Assembly: GCA_038233335.1 (NCBI GenBank) | Contig: JBBSME010000002.1 | Location: 1 to 64,000, forward strand | Origin: Iamia sp038233335 | Lineage (GTDB): Bacteria > Actinomycetota > Acidimicrobiia > Acidimicrobiales > Iamiaceae | Length of the DNA stretch: 64,000 bases | Direction of reading: 5' to 3' | Shown: positions 18,392-27,493 of the stretch, one piece after another | Numbering within the stretch: position 1 is the first letter of the stretch | How the letters are laid out: the number at the start of each line of letters is the position of its first letter | The notes under the pieces: model-generated | What the model was told of the DNA's origin: nothing | Databases searched by the model: none | What the model saw: the letters and a program-made list of their open reading frames with translations, nothing else | Position numbers and translations under genes: made by a program

Positions 18392-20164
18392 GTGCTCACG
18401 AAGATCCTCATCGCCAACCGGGGCGAGATCGCCGTCCGCGTCATCCGGGCCTGCCAAGAGCTCGGCATCACGTCGGTGGCCGTCTACTCCGAGCTCGACC
18501 GCGACTCGCTCCACGTCCGCCTGGCCGACGAGGCCTTCGCCCTCGGCGGCCAGACCGCGGCCGAGAGCTACCTCAACACCGAGAAGATCCTCGACGCCAT
18601 CGAGCAGAGCGGGGCCGACGGCGTCCACCCTGGCTACGGGTTCTTCTCCGAGAACACCGACTTCGCCCGGGCCATCACCGATCGGGGGGTGACCTTCATC
18701 GGCCCCCCGCCCGAGGCCATCGAGGTCATGGGCGACAAGGTGTCGAGCCGGATCGCGGCCCAGGAGGCCGGCGTCGAAGGTGTGCCCGGCACGACCGAGT
18801 TCCTGACCTCGGGCGACGAGGTGGTCACCTTCGGCGAGGAGCACGGCTGGCCGGTGGCCATCAAGGCCGCCTACGGCGGTGGCGGTCGCGGCATGCGCGT
18901 GGTCGAGAGCGCGGTCGACGCCCACAGCGCGTTGGAGTCGGCCCAGTCGGAGGCCCTCAAGGGCTTCGGGCGCGACGAGTGCTACGTCGAGCGGTACCTG
19001 ACAAAGCCCCGCCACGTCGAGATGCAGATCATCGGCGACACCCAGGGCAGCTGCGTCTGGGTGGGCGAGCGGGACTGCTCGGCCCAGCGTCGCCACCAGA
19101 AGCTGGTCGAGGAGTCGCCGGCGCCGAACTTCCCTGACGAGACCCGCCAAGCCATGGGCGAGGCGGCGGTCAAGGTGGCCCAGGCCTGCGGCTACTACAA
19201 CGCCGGCACGGTCGAGTTCCTCTACCAGGACGGCGAGTTCTGGTTCCTCGAGATGAACACCCGCCTCCAGGTCGAGCACCCCGTCACCGAGCTGGTGTCG
19301 GGCATCGACCTGGTGCGCGAGCAGATCCGCGTCGCCTCGGGCGAGGCCCTGAGCTTCACCCAGGACGACATCTCGCTGCGGGGCTGGGCCATCGAGGTCC
19401 GGGTCAACGCCGAGGACCCGGCCGGCGGCAAGTTCCTCCCGTCGCCCGGGCGCATCACCGAGCTCACCGTCCCGCAGGGCTTCGGCGTGCGCTGGGACGG
19501 CGGCTACACGGCGGGCGACGAGGTCAGCCAGTACTACGACAACCTGGTCGGCAAGCTGGTGGTCTGGGGCTCGGACCGCGACACGGCCATCGCCCGCATG
19601 GAGCGGGCCATCGGCGAGATGACCGTCGAGGGGATCAAGACCACGCTGCCCGCAGACCTGGCCATCCTCGCCCACGAGGACTTCCGGGCCGGCCACCACT
19701 CGACCAAGTGGGTCGAGGACGTGCTTGACCTGACCGGTGTGGGCGGCGAGCCACCGGCCCCCGTCGACGGTGAGGAGACCGAGGAGAAGGTTCGGCGCGA
19801 CGTCGACGTCGAGGTCAACGGGAAGCGCTTCTCGGTGGCGATGTGGGTCCCGGCCTCGTCCCTGGAGCCGGTCGCCGGCAACGCCGGTGGCGGCGGGACC
19901 ATCCGGCCCCGGCGCAAGAGCAGCGGAGGGGGCCGCGCCGCCGCGGTCGGGTCCGGCTCCGTGGTCGTCCCGATGCAGGGCACGATCGTCAAGGTCACCG
20001 TGGCCGAGGGCGACGAGGTGACCACCGGCCAGACCGTGTGCCTGCTCGAGGCCATGAAGATGGAGAACGCCATCACCGCCGACAAGGACGGCAAGGTGAC
20101 CGAGATCAAGGTCGAGGCCGGTCAGGCCGTCAACGCCAACGACGTCGTCCTCGTCATCGCGTAG
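18392..20164 (+). CDS. Acyl-CoA (acetyl/propionyl-CoA) carboxylase, biotin carboxylase + BCCP alpha subunit
   Basis: 590 residues. An N-terminal biotin carboxylase (ILIANRGEIAVRVIRAC, GVHPGYGFFSEN, ATP-grasp AAYGGGGRGMRVV, EMNTRLQVEHPVTE) is joined by a linker of about 60 residues to a C-terminal biotinyl domain with CLLEAMKMENA; the biotinylated Lys is residue 556. It carboxylates biotin with bicarbonate and ATP; a separate carboxyltransferase beta chain, not in the window, completes malonyl- or methylmalonyl-CoA formation. AGGAAGG lies 4 nt before the GTG and TACCGT (18348-18353) is a likely -10, so this gene has a short leader, unlike many neighbours. The methylmalonyl-CoA mutase at 29 kb could take over the propionyl-CoA product. 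Confidence 0.93.
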   Translation: MLTKILIANRGEIAVRVIRACQELGITSVAVYSELDRDSLHVRLADEAFALGGQTAAESYLNTEKILDAIEQSGADGVHPGYGFFSENTDFARAITDRGVTFIGPPPEAIEVMGDKVSSRIAAQEAGVEGVPGTTEFLTSGDEVVTFGEEHGWPVAIKAAYGGGGRGMRVVESAVDAHSALESAQSEALKGFGRDECYVERYLTKPRHVEMQIIGDTQGSCVWVGERDCSAQRRHQKLVEESPAPNFPDETRQAMGEAAVKVAQACGYYNAGTVEFLYQDGEFWFLEMNTRLQVEHPVTELVSGIDLVREQIRVASGEALSFTQDDISLRGWAIEVRVNAEDPAGGKFLPSPGRITELTVPQGFGVRWDGGYTAGDEVSQYYDNLVGKLVVWGSDRDTAIARMERAIGEMTVEGIKTTLPADLAILAHEDFRAGHHSTKWVEDVLDLTGVGGEPPAPVDGEETEEKVRRDVDVEVNGKRFSVAMWVPASSLEPVAGNAGGGGTIRPRRKSSGGGRAAAVGSGSVVVPMQGTIVKVTVAEGDEVTTGQTVCLLEAMKMENAITADKDGKVTEIKVEAGQAVNANDVVLVIA

Positions 20165-20345
20165 ACCCCGCGCCCGGGTGGCTGCCCTGCGGAGATCCGA
20201 TGCTTCCCGAGGCCGCGTGTGGGGAACCATGGATGTACATGAGTGACCTTCCCCTGATCGTGGGTCCGGCTCATGGAGCCCGGACGGTGAAGACCACGGC
20301 CTGGCCCGGGCGCTGGCCATCGAGCCGCGGGCCACCGCCCGCACT

Positions 20346-20850
20346 GTGGACGACGGCGCCGCCGACCGGGCCACCGCCGCCGAGCGGGCCCAAGCCGACT
20401 GGCGGGGCACCAACCGGGGCGAGTTCGACGAGACCCTGGCGACCCAGGCCCGGACGGCCACGGTCCTCTCCGAGGACTGCACCACCCAACGGGGGCGCCT
20501 GATCACCGCTTGGGAGGACGCCAACCAGCGGCAACAGCGCCTCGACCAGCGGGCGCTGGAGGCCGAGCAGGAGCGGGAGCGGGAGGATGGCTGACCATCG
20601 GTGCCGTCGTTGGTGTCCTGGTCCTCGGAGCGGTGGTCTCGCTGATCGTCTTCCGCTCCGACGACACCAGCCGCCCCGAGGCCGCCGAGGGCACCGTCAC
20701 CCGCCTGGCCGGAGGCGGCGGCGAGAAGCTCGGCAACGACCCCGTGGCCGGACGGAGCGCGGATCTGGGCGACGTGCCCGGCTTCGGCGTCGGCCCCGAC
20801 GGGCTGGTCGCCCTGGCCAACGACGGCGGCCTCAGCAAACCTCGATCTCT
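20346..20850 (+). pseudogene. Frame-broken WXG100-like / single-pass membrane protein remnant
   Basis: The 20165-20874 stretch has no intact gene. From GTG 20346 a frame reads an 82-residue charged helical protein with a WRG motif (ADWRGTNRGEFDETL) and a Gln/Arg/Glu-rich coiled coil, stopping at 20594. In the -1 frame, continuing without a gap from about 20585, comes a membrane segment (WLTIGAVVGVLVLGAVVSLI) and then an extracellular-looking tail (GFGVGPDGLVALANDGGL) that runs out at the convergent RDD gene. One lost base would join them into a cytoplasmic helix, membrane anchor and outer domain. I read it as a degraded gene with its 3' end missing; a sequencing error plus truncation is the alternative. 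20165-20345 shows nothing clear. Confidence 0.4.
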
Positions 20851-20874
20851 CTCGTGCCCTCCGAAGGAGTCCGG

Positions 20875-21411
20875 TCAGCGAGAGCGGACGACCACCGTGC
20901 CGGCGGCGCGATCGGGCACGCTGCGACGGATCGGATCGGAGACGGCCACGATGTACAGGGCCACCGCCGCGGCCTTGGCCAGGGGGCTGGGGATCACGGC
21001 CACGGCGCCGGGCAGGGCGATGCGGATCGCCGCCTCCCACCACAGCGGGCAGCGCCCGTTGACCTGGCGGACCACCCGCAGCCCGAGCACCAGCTTGCCG
21101 AGGGTCTGGCCCCACAGGGTCACGCAGATCGTCTCGTAGACCACGGCCAGGCCGATGGCCGACCCCCACATCCAGACGTAGGCGCTCTCGCTGGCCAGGG
21201 TGGTCTCCGGATCGGGCGAGCCGCCGGACGCGACCAGGGCCGCGATCGAGTACGCCACGAAGAGGGGCACGCTCAACACCGTCAGGTCCAGCAGGCGGGC
21301 CATCCCGCGCGAGCCCGGCGAGGCCAGGCTGTTGACCCCACGGGCGGGGAACGAGTCCGGCCCGTCGGGCATGGTCGTCGGCCGAGCGGGACGGCTGTCG
21401 GACTGGTCCAC
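20875..21411 (-). CDS. RDD-family membrane protein
   Basis: 178 residues with three to four membrane segments and the RDD hallmark residues in order: R...D near SRGMARLLDLTV, then GQTLGKLVLGLRVV (the G-x-[ST]-x-G-K-x-x-x-G-[LI] block) and a conserved Arg in RIALPG. The family is widespread and its role is uncertain (transport or envelope functions have been proposed). The GTG start is 6 nt after the stop of the flavoprotein gene on the same strand, so the two are probably cotranscribed. Unlike the RDD gene at 41.9-42.6 kb, this one is intact. Confidence 0.8.
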   Translation of the reverse strand: MDQSDSRPARPTTMPDGPDSFPARGVNSLASPGSRGMARLLDLTVLSVPLFVAYSIAALVASGGSPDPETTLASESAYVWMWGSAIGLAVVYETICVTLWGQTLGKLVLGLRVVRQVNGRCPLWWEAAIRIALPGAVAVIPSPLAKAAAVALYIVAVSDPIRRSVPDRAAGTVVVRSR

Positions 21412-21417
21412 GCCGAC

Positions 21418-22782
21418 CTACTCGGCCGCGTCGGCGAGGGACTCGGCCAGCGCCGGGTGCACCAGCAGGCTCTCGACGATGTCGTTGACCTTCAGCCCGG
21501 CCGTCACGGCCAGGGCCAGGACCGAGATCAGCTCCGCCGCGTGCTGGCCCACGATGGAGCCGCCCAGGACGACCCCGGTGGCGGGGTCGGAGATGATCTT
21601 CACGAAGCCCCGGGGATCGTCGTTGATGAGGGCCTTGGCCGAGGCCGAGAAGGGGACCTTGGTCACCCGCACCTTGCGTCCGCTGGCGAAGGCGTCAGCC
21701 TCGGCCAGGCCGACGTCGGCGATCTCGGGATCGGTGAAGATGGCGGAGGCGGCCTTCTCGTAGTCGAGGTGGCGGTGGGGCCCCTGGTGGAGGCCGAGGG
21801 CGTGCTCGGCGATCTTCCGGCCCTGCATCGAGGCGACCGACGACAGCGGCAGCTTCCCGGAGAGGTCGCCGGCGGCGTAGACGCCCTTCACCGAGGACAG
21901 GCAGTTGTGGTCGACGACGACGTAGCCGCCGTCGGTCGCGACCCCCGCACAGTCGAGCCCCAGCTCCTCGGAGTTGGGGAGGGAGCCGATGCAGAGCAAC
22001 GCGTGGCTGCCCCGGGCGATCCGACCATCGTCGCAGTGCACGGCCACACCGTCGTCGGTGACGTCGAGGGACTCGGCCCGGGCTCCCTTGAGCAGGCGGA
22101 CGCCGCGGTGCAGGAAGTCGTCCTCCAGCACGGCGGCCACCTCCGGGTCCTTCTGAGGGAGCACCTGCTGGCGGCTCACGATCAGGGTGACGTCACAGCC
22201 GAAGGCCGAGAACATGTGCACGAACTCGACGCCGGTCACCCCCGAGCCGATGACGACAAGGTGCTGGGGCAGGGCCGGCGGCGGGTAGGCGTGCCGGGTG
22301 GTGAGGACCCGCTCGCCGTCGATGGGAGCGAAGTCGGGGATGCGCGGGCGGCTGCCCGTCGACAGCACGACGGTGTCGGCCTCGAGCACCTCGGAGGGCC
22401 CGCCGTCCTCGGGGGTCACCTCGACCTGGTGCGGGCCGACCATGCGACCGGTGCCGGCCACGATGCGGACGCCCTGGCTGGCCAGGAGACCGGACACGGA
22501 CCGCTCCAGCTGGTCCTCGATCCCGGCGATGCGGGACCGCAGGGCCGCCAGGTCCAGGCTCGGCTCGACCTCACCCAGACCCATGCCCACGGTGCGGCGC
22601 AGGTCCTCCATGGCCCCGCCGGTGGCGATCATGGCCTTGGAGGGGATGCAGTCGCGGAGGTGGGCGGCGCCCCCCACGACGTCGCGCTCGATGAGGGTGA
22701 CGGCGGCCCCGAGGCGGGCCGCGGTGGTGGCCGCGGTGTTGCCCGCGGGACCGCCGCCGATGACCACGAACCGATGCGCCAT
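21418..22782 (-). CDS. Flavoprotein disulfide reductase family (dihydrolipoamide dehydrogenase / NAD(P) transhydrogenase-like)
   Basis: About 454 residues: FAD-binding GGGPAGNTAATTAARLG at the N terminus, central NAD(P)-binding GSGVTGVEFVHMFSAFG, and a C-terminal dimer domain. The usual redox-active C-x-x-x-x-C on the FAD domain is replaced by VVGGAAHLRDCIPSKAM, so only one of the two cysteines is kept (GGAAHLRDC against GGTCLNVGC). That pattern is shared with soluble pyridine nucleotide transhydrogenase and mycobacterial LpdA (Rv3303c)-type quinone reductases rather than true Lpd. I favour an LpdA-like quinone or NAD(P)H oxidoreductase. The start is ATG 22782, with TAGCCT 7 nt upstream. RDD gene follows after 6 nt. 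Confidence 0.85.
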   Translation of the reverse strand: MAHRFVVIGGGPAGNTAATTAARLGAAVTLIERDVVGGAAHLRDCIPSKAMIATGGAMEDLRRTVGMGLGEVEPSLDLAALRSRIAGIEDQLERSVSGLLASQGVRIVAGTGRMVGPHQVEVTPEDGGPSEVLEADTVVLSTGSRPRIPDFAPIDGERVLTTRHAYPPPALPQHLVVIGSGVTGVEFVHMFSAFGCDVTLIVSRQQVLPQKDPEVAAVLEDDFLHRGVRLLKGARAESLDVTDDGVAVHCDDGRIARGSHALLCIGSLPNSEELGLDCAGVATDGGYVVVDHNCLSSVKGVYAAGDLSGKLPLSSVASMQGRKIAEHALGLHQGPHRHLDYEKAASAIFTDPEIADVGLAEADAFASGRKVRVTKVPFSASAKALINDDPRGFVKIISDPATGVVLGGSIVGQHAAELISVLALAVTAGLKVNDIVESLLVHPALAESLADAAE

Positions 22783-22845
22783 GAGGCCGAGGCTACCGAG
22801 GCGGCCGGCGGCGGCAGCCACCGGCCGAGCCGGTCGGTCGGGCGC

Positions 22846-23352
22846 TCAGCAGACCTGGTCGAGGGCCTGGCCCAGGCTCAGGGCGGTCTGGGCCACCTCA
22901 GGGTCCGAGGTGATGTCGCGCCCCGCCCGACTGGCCCGGAGGACAGCGTCGCGCTGGGCCAGGATCCCGGCCCGGATGTCAGGACGGTCGAGGGACGGCA
23001 GGCCGCTCACGAGGGCCGGCTGGATGATGGCCTCCAGCTCGGCCGCGACCAGCTCCGGCGACGGTGGGAACGTCGTTCCCGCCCCCGGCGACAACGTGGG
23101 TCCACCCGGACCGAGGGGTCCGATCGCCGGGTCCAGGCGGGTGGCCGACAGCAGCGTGGCGCACACCTCGGCCTCGAGGTCGGCCATGACATCGGGGCTC
23201 GAGCCGAAGAGCCCGCCCTCGACGACCTCCTCGTCCGCCTGCTCCTCGTCGACCCGGTTGCGGGACTGGTCGCGCTCGCTCCAGCCCCACACCCCGAGCA
23301 GGGCTCCCACCACCACGCACAGCACGGCGGGCACGGCCAGGACCCGACTCAT
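22846..23352 (-). CDS. Small exported or membrane-anchored protein of unknown function
   Basis: About 168 residues beginning with a signal-anchor (MSRVLAVPAVLCVVVGALLGVWGW), followed by an acidic linker and a helical domain (LEAEVCATLLSATRLDP, then LVAAELEAIIQPALVSGLP) that ends in Cys. There are two Cys in the exported part, which could form a disulfide. I do not recognise the family. A TTG six codons earlier is an alternative start. It lies upstream of the flavoprotein gene on the same strand, with 63 bp between, and opposite to the enoyl-CoA hydratase-like gene. Confidence 0.65.
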   Translation of the reverse strand: MSRVLAVPAVLCVVVGALLGVWGWSERDQSRNRVDEEQADEEVVEGGLFGSSPDVMADLEAEVCATLLSATRLDPAIGPLGPGGPTLSPGAGTTFPPSPELVAAELEAIIQPALVSGLPSLDRPDIRAGILAQRDAVLRASRAGRDITSDPEVAQTALSLGQALDQVC

Positions 23353-23468
23353 GGCTGCCGCCGGCGGCAACCGGAGCAGACCGCGGGTTCCACGCCGCCA
23401 CCCTAGGGCCGGGCCGCCGAGGCGGCGGGTCCCCTTGTGAGCCGGCCCGTCGAGCGCGACGGTGGGGC

Positions 23469-24230
23469 ATGGACGCGCTCTCGGTCACCCACGACGGCCC
23501 CACCACCACCATCACCCTGACCCGCCCGGAGCGGCGCAACGTGCTGGCCCTGGAGGTGCTGGAGGCCCTGACCGCCACCTTGGAGGAGGTGGGCCGATCG
23601 GATGCCCGCGGGGTGGTCCTGGCCGCCGAGGGACCGGTCTTCTCCGCCGGCCATGACTTCGCCGACATGGTCGATGCCGACCTGGCCACCGCCCGCCACC
23701 TGTTCCGGACCTGCACCGAGCTCATGACGGCGGTGCAGTCCATCCCCCAGCCGGTGGTGGCCCGGGTCCACGCCCTGGCCACCGCAGCCGGCTGCCAGCT
23801 GGTGGCGACCTGCGACCTGGCCGTGGCCGCCTCGTCGGCCGGGTTCGCCCTCCCCGGCGGCCGCGGCGGTCTGTTCTGCCACACGCCGGCGGTGGCGGTG
23901 GCTCGCGCCGTCGGCCAGAAGCGGGCGTTGGAGATGGCCCTGACCGGCGACGTCGTCGACGCCGCCACCGCCGCGGAGTGGGGGCTGGTCAACCGGTGCG
24001 TGGCCGACGCCGACCTGGACGCCGAGGTGGCCGACCTCCTCGCTCGGGCCACGCGCGGCGGGCGCCACTCCAAGGGGCTGGGCAAGCAGGGCTTCTACGC
24101 CCAGGTGGGCCGCTCCCAGGCCGACGCCTACGCCCTGGCCACCGAGGTCATGGCGGCCGCCACCCAGACCGACGACTGCCGGGAGGGCGTCACTGCGTTC
24201 CTGGAGAAGCGCCACCCCGACCTCTCCTGA
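23469..24230 (+). CDS. Enoyl-CoA hydratase/isomerase family protein, ECHDC3-like
   Basis: 253 residues of crotonase fold. The oxyanion-hole segments are present (VFSAGHDFADM and ALATAAGCQLVATCDLAV). The loops that carry the two catalytic glutamates of enoyl-CoA hydratase read ALPGGRGGLFCHTPAVAVAR instead. That GLFC-x-TP-x-VA block is the mark of the ECHDC3 branch, whose members lack the hydratase glutamates and have no firmly assigned reaction. I would therefore not call it a beta-oxidation hydratase. It stands alone: the upstream gene is divergent, and a separate gene with its own promoter-like element follows 60 bp downstream. Confidence 0.82.
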   Translation: MDALSVTHDGPTTTITLTRPERRNVLALEVLEALTATLEEVGRSDARGVVLAAEGPVFSAGHDFADMVDADLATARHLFRTCTELMTAVQSIPQPVVARVHALATAAGCQLVATCDLAVAASSAGFALPGGRGGLFCHTPAVAVARAVGQKRALEMALTGDVVDAATAAEWGLVNRCVADADLDAEVADLLARATRGGRHSKGLGKQGFYAQVGRSQADAYALATEVMAAATQTDDCREGVTAFLEKRHPDLS

Positions 24231-24289
24231 CGGCCCCCCGGGCGCTCCCGGGAAGGCGTACCCTGTCGCGAGCCGATACAGGAGCGTTC

Positions 24290-25531
24290 GTGGCCGCCAC
24301 TGCTTCCCCTGCCCGTGAGGCCATCGCCTCCCCCTCGTCGCCCCTCGTGGGAGCAGCAGTGGCGTCCCTCGGCGCTGGCGCGATCCACGCCGCGGCCATC
24401 GGCATCCACAGCGAGCACCGACCCGCAGCCCTGGCCTTCACCGCAGTGGCCGCCGCCCAGCTGGGATGGGCCGCCCTGGCGCTGACCCGGGGAGGTCGAG
24501 CGGTGGTCTCGGCCGGCCTGGTCGTCCAGGGCGTGGCCCTGGCCGGGTGGCTGGCGGCCAAGACCACCGGGCTCGGGTTCGTCGCCGGGCTGGAAGGCAT
24601 CGAGTCGGTCCAGGTCGCCGACGGCCTCGCAGCCGGGCTGGCCGGGATGGCGCTGGTCCTCGGGCTCCGGCGCTTGGTCGACCTGGTGTTCGGGGCCTCG
24701 TCCGCCGGCGTGCCGGTGGCTCCGGCCCGATGGGTGCACCCCCTGGCGGTGGCGGGGGTGACGGTGGCGGCGCTGGCGGCAACCATCTCGGCCACCACGC
24801 ACTCCCACGCCGGTTCCGAGGAGGTGGCCGCCGGCGGCCACCAGCACGGCGGCCCGGCCTTGGCGGCCGACGCGAGCCCAGCCGCCGATGACCACGCAGG
24901 TCACGCCGACGGGTCCGCCGCGGCGGTGGCCGCGCCCCCCAAGCCCTACGACCCCTCCCAACCGATCGACCTGAGCGGGACCGACGGGGTGACCCCCGAG
25001 CAGCAGGCTGCGGCGGAGAACCTCATCGCCATCACCCTCGCCCGACTGCCCCAGTTCGCCGACCCGGAGGTGGCCGAGGGTCAGGGCTACTCCTCCATCG
25101 GTGACGGCGTGACCGGTCACGAGCACCTGATCAAGTGGGACCTCATCGACGACGGGAAGACCCTCGACCCCGACTACCCCGAGGCCCTGGTGTACGACAC
25201 CAGCGGTGGCGGACGGAGGCTCGTCTCGGCCATGTTCATGCTTGAGGCCGGCACCAGCCTCGACTCGGTCCCGGAGCTGGGCGGACCGCTCACCCAGTGG
25301 CACATCCACGACAACCTCTGCTTCACCGGGGGCGACGCGCCACGCGTGGCGGGCATCACCAACGGTGAGGGCGAGTGTCGGCCCGGGCTGTCCAAGCTCG
25401 ACCCGGTCCCCATGATCCACGTGTGGATCACCCCGCATGAGTGCGGGCCCTTCGCCGCCCTCGAGGGCGTCGGCGCCGGGCAGATCAATGACGGCGAGGA
25501 ACGGCTCTGCGACCACGCCCACGGGTCCTGA
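24290..25531 (+). CDS. Membrane protein with His-rich linker and conserved His/Cys extracytoplasmic domain
   Basis: 413 residues. About five membrane helices occupy residues 20-180. Then comes a His/Ala-rich linker with clustered histidines (TTHSHAG, GGHQHGG, DDHAGHADG). A soluble C-terminal domain of about 200 residues follows, with GVTGHEHLIKWDLI, QWHIHDNLCF, MIHVWITPHECGPF and a terminal LCDHAHGS, i.e. repeated HxH or HxC pairs that look like metal ligands. Zinc or copper binding outside the membrane is a reasonable inference; no family name is assigned. The GTG start has AGGAG 6 nt upstream and TACCCT at 24259-24264. It is convergent with the histidine phosphatase gene. Confidence 0.75.
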   Translation: MAATASPAREAIASPSSPLVGAAVASLGAGAIHAAAIGIHSEHRPAALAFTAVAAAQLGWAALALTRGGRAVVSAGLVVQGVALAGWLAAKTTGLGFVAGLEGIESVQVADGLAAGLAGMALVLGLRRLVDLVFGASSAGVPVAPARWVHPLAVAGVTVAALAATISATTHSHAGSEEVAAGGHQHGGPALAADASPAADDHAGHADGSAAAVAAPPKPYDPSQPIDLSGTDGVTPEQQAAAENLIAITLARLPQFADPEVAEGQGYSSIGDGVTGHEHLIKWDLIDDGKTLDPDYPEALVYDTSGGGRRLVSAMFMLEAGTSLDSVPELGGPLTQWHIHDNLCFTGGDAPRVAGITNGEGECRPGLSKLDPVPMIHVWITPHECGPFAALEGVGAGQINDGEERLCDHAHGS

Positions 25532-25555
25532 CGCCAGGAGGCGCAGAGCACCGCA

Positions 25556-26116
25556 TCAGGGGGACCAGTGGTCCACCAGGCGGGTCAGGGTGAGGTCGTT
25601 GCGGTCCAACCGCCAGGCGTCGGGGAAGGCCAGGCGGCACCAGAACCCGTAGGGATCGAAGCGGCCCCGGAACACGGCTTCGAGGTGGAGCGACAGGCTG
25701 AGGCCGTGCCCGACGACCACCAGCTCGCCGCCGCCGTGCAGGAATCGCAGCTCGTCGATGGCCGCGCCCGTCCGCGCCGCGACCTCGGCCCGAGGCTCCC
25801 AGCCCTCGGGCTCGTCGCCGCTCAAGTACCGGTGGGCCGCGAGGCGGTAGCCCTCGCCCACCCACGGTCGGTGGGCCTCCACCAGCCGATCGTCGACCAC
25901 CACCGGCAGGCCTACCCGGGTGGCGAAGGCCTGGGCCGTGGCCTGGGCCTTGGGCTCGGGGCTGGAGGCCACGCCGACCACCGCGCCGAGCCGCGAGCGC
26001 CGGGCCAGGTCGGCCGCCGCGTCCCGTGAGGAAGGGCCCAGCTCCCACTCGTCCGGCGGATGCTCCGGATCGGCCAGGGCCATCGCGTGGCGCACGAGGA
26101 CCTCGGTGCCGATCAC
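25556..26116 (-). CDS. Histidine phosphatase superfamily protein
   Basis: 186 residues. Phosphatase superfamily marks appear in order: LVRHAMAL (the RH[GA] phospho-acceptor His), SSPEPKAQATAQ (second Arg position replaced by Lys), the acid segment VEAHRPWVGEGY and VVGHGLSLSL (second catalytic His). Substrate cannot be inferred, since the family spans sugar phosphates to proteins. I start it at GTG 26116, just before EVLVRHA, with TACCTT 6 nt upstream. The frame is open far beyond, but that extension is antisense to the kynureninase gene, which is divergent with 78 bp between the starts. Confidence 0.85.
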   Translation of the reverse strand: MIGTEVLVRHAMALADPEHPPDEWELGPSSRDAAADLARRSRLGAVVGVASSPEPKAQATAQAFATRVGLPVVVDDRLVEAHRPWVGEGYRLAAHRYLSGDEPEGWEPRAEVAARTGAAIDELRFLHGGGELVVVGHGLSLSLHLEAVFRGRFDPYGFWCRLAFPDAWRLDRNDLTLTRLVDHWSP

Positions 26117-26194
26117 GGGGACAAGGTACCCACCGCACCGTCGCTCCCGGGACCACCTGACGCCGTGACCGCGGGCGACCCGTACCCTGCGGCC

Positions 26195-27415
26195 ATGACG
26201 TCCCCCGCCCCGCCGACCCGGGCCGACGCGGTGGCCCTCGACCGGGTCAACCCCTTGGCCCGGTTCCGTGACCGGTTCGTGGGTCTGGGCGACGATGCCT
26301 ACCTCATGGGCAACTCCCTCGGTCCGCTCCCGGCCGCGACCGAGGCCCGGCTGGTCGAGCTCACCCGGGAGGGGTGGGGCGGGCGCAAGGTGGAGGGGTG
26401 GGACGAGTGGCTCGACCTCCCCACCCGCGTCGGCGATCGCCTGGGCCGCCTCCTGGGGGCGGGACCGGGTCAGGTGGTCGTGGGCGACTCGACCAGCGTG
26501 CAGCTGTTCAAGCTCCTGCACGCCGCCCTCGACGGGCGACCCGAGGCCACTGCGGTGGCGGTGGCCGACGACGAGTTCCCGACCGACCGCTACCTGGTCG
26601 ACGGGGTGGCCGGCTCCCGAGGCCTGGAGGTCCGCACCGTCCCCACCGACGGACCCGACGGTCCGGTGACGGCCGCCGCGGTAAGCGAGGTCTGCGACGA
26701 CGGCGCGGTCGGGGTCCTGTTGGCCTCGTTGGTCCGCTACCGCACCTCGGCCCGGGCCGACATGGCGGCGGTGACGGCCGCAGCCCAGGACGGTGGCGCC
26801 CTGGTGCTGTGGGACCTGTCCCACGCCGCGGGGTCCGTCCCCGTCGACCTCGACGGCACCGGGACCGACCTGGCCGTGGGCTGCACGTACAAGTACCTCA
26901 ACGCCGGGCCCGGTGCCCCCGCCTTCGCCTACCGGGCCCGCCGCCACGCCGACCTGCACCAACCGATCCACGGCTGGTTCGGCCAGGCCGACCAGTTCGC
27001 CACGGAGGCCGCCTACGACCCGCACCCCGACGCCCGCCAGCTGCTGGTCGGCACGCCGCCGGTGGCCGGCCTCCTGGCCGTGGACGAGGGCCTCGCCCTC
27101 CACGAGGAGGCCGGGGCGGACCGCACCGATGCGGTGGGTCGGTCACTGATGGCCCTGGTCACGACCGCGGCCCAGGCCGCGCTGGTGCCCCTCGGCGTGG
27201 CCGTGGCCACACCGCTCGACCCGGCCTGCCGGGGTCAGCACCTAGCGCTGCGCCACCACGACGCCCGCGCCCTGGTCGCGTCGCTGGCCGGAGACGGGAT
27301 CGTGGCCGACCACCGCGAACCCGACGTGGTCCGTCTGGCCGCCGCACCGCTCCACACCCGTTTCGTCGACCTCTGGGACGCGGTCGAGTCCCTCCGCCGC
27401 CAGCTGACCTCCTGA
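26195..27415 (+). CDS. kynU: Kynureninase
   Basis: PLP enzyme that cleaves kynurenine (or 3-hydroxykynurenine) to (hydroxy)anthranilate and alanine. 406 residues, the family length. Visible features: YLMGNSLGPLP at the N terminus, GDSTSVQLFKLLHAAL, LWDLSHAAGSVPVDL (PLP-ring Asp) and the Schiff-base lysine in GCTYKYLNAGPGAP, then HGWFGQ. TACCCT lies 6 nt before ATG 26195. No other tryptophan-catabolism gene is present, so whether it serves NAD synthesis or degradation is open. Alternatives among fold-type I aminotransferases are less likely given the TYKYLN and HGWFGQ pair. Confidence 0.9.
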   Translation: MTSPAPPTRADAVALDRVNPLARFRDRFVGLGDDAYLMGNSLGPLPAATEARLVELTREGWGGRKVEGWDEWLDLPTRVGDRLGRLLGAGPGQVVVGDSTSVQLFKLLHAALDGRPEATAVAVADDEFPTDRYLVDGVAGSRGLEVRTVPTDGPDGPVTAAAVSEVCDDGAVGVLLASLVRYRTSARADMAAVTAAAQDGGALVLWDLSHAAGSVPVDLDGTGTDLAVGCTYKYLNAGPGAPAFAYRARRHADLHQPIHGWFGQADQFATEAAYDPHPDARQLLVGTPPVAGLLAVDEGLALHEEAGADRTDAVGRSLMALVTTAAQAALVPLGVAVATPLDPACRGQHLALRHHDARALVASLAGDGIVADHREPDVVRLAAAPLHTRFVDLWDAVESLRRQLTS

Positions 27416-27493
27416 CCGGGGGACCACCCGGTCCCCCTCCCCTGGGAAGTGCTGCCCATTGTCGGCCTAGCCGGGATCGGTGAGGGTGGGGCC

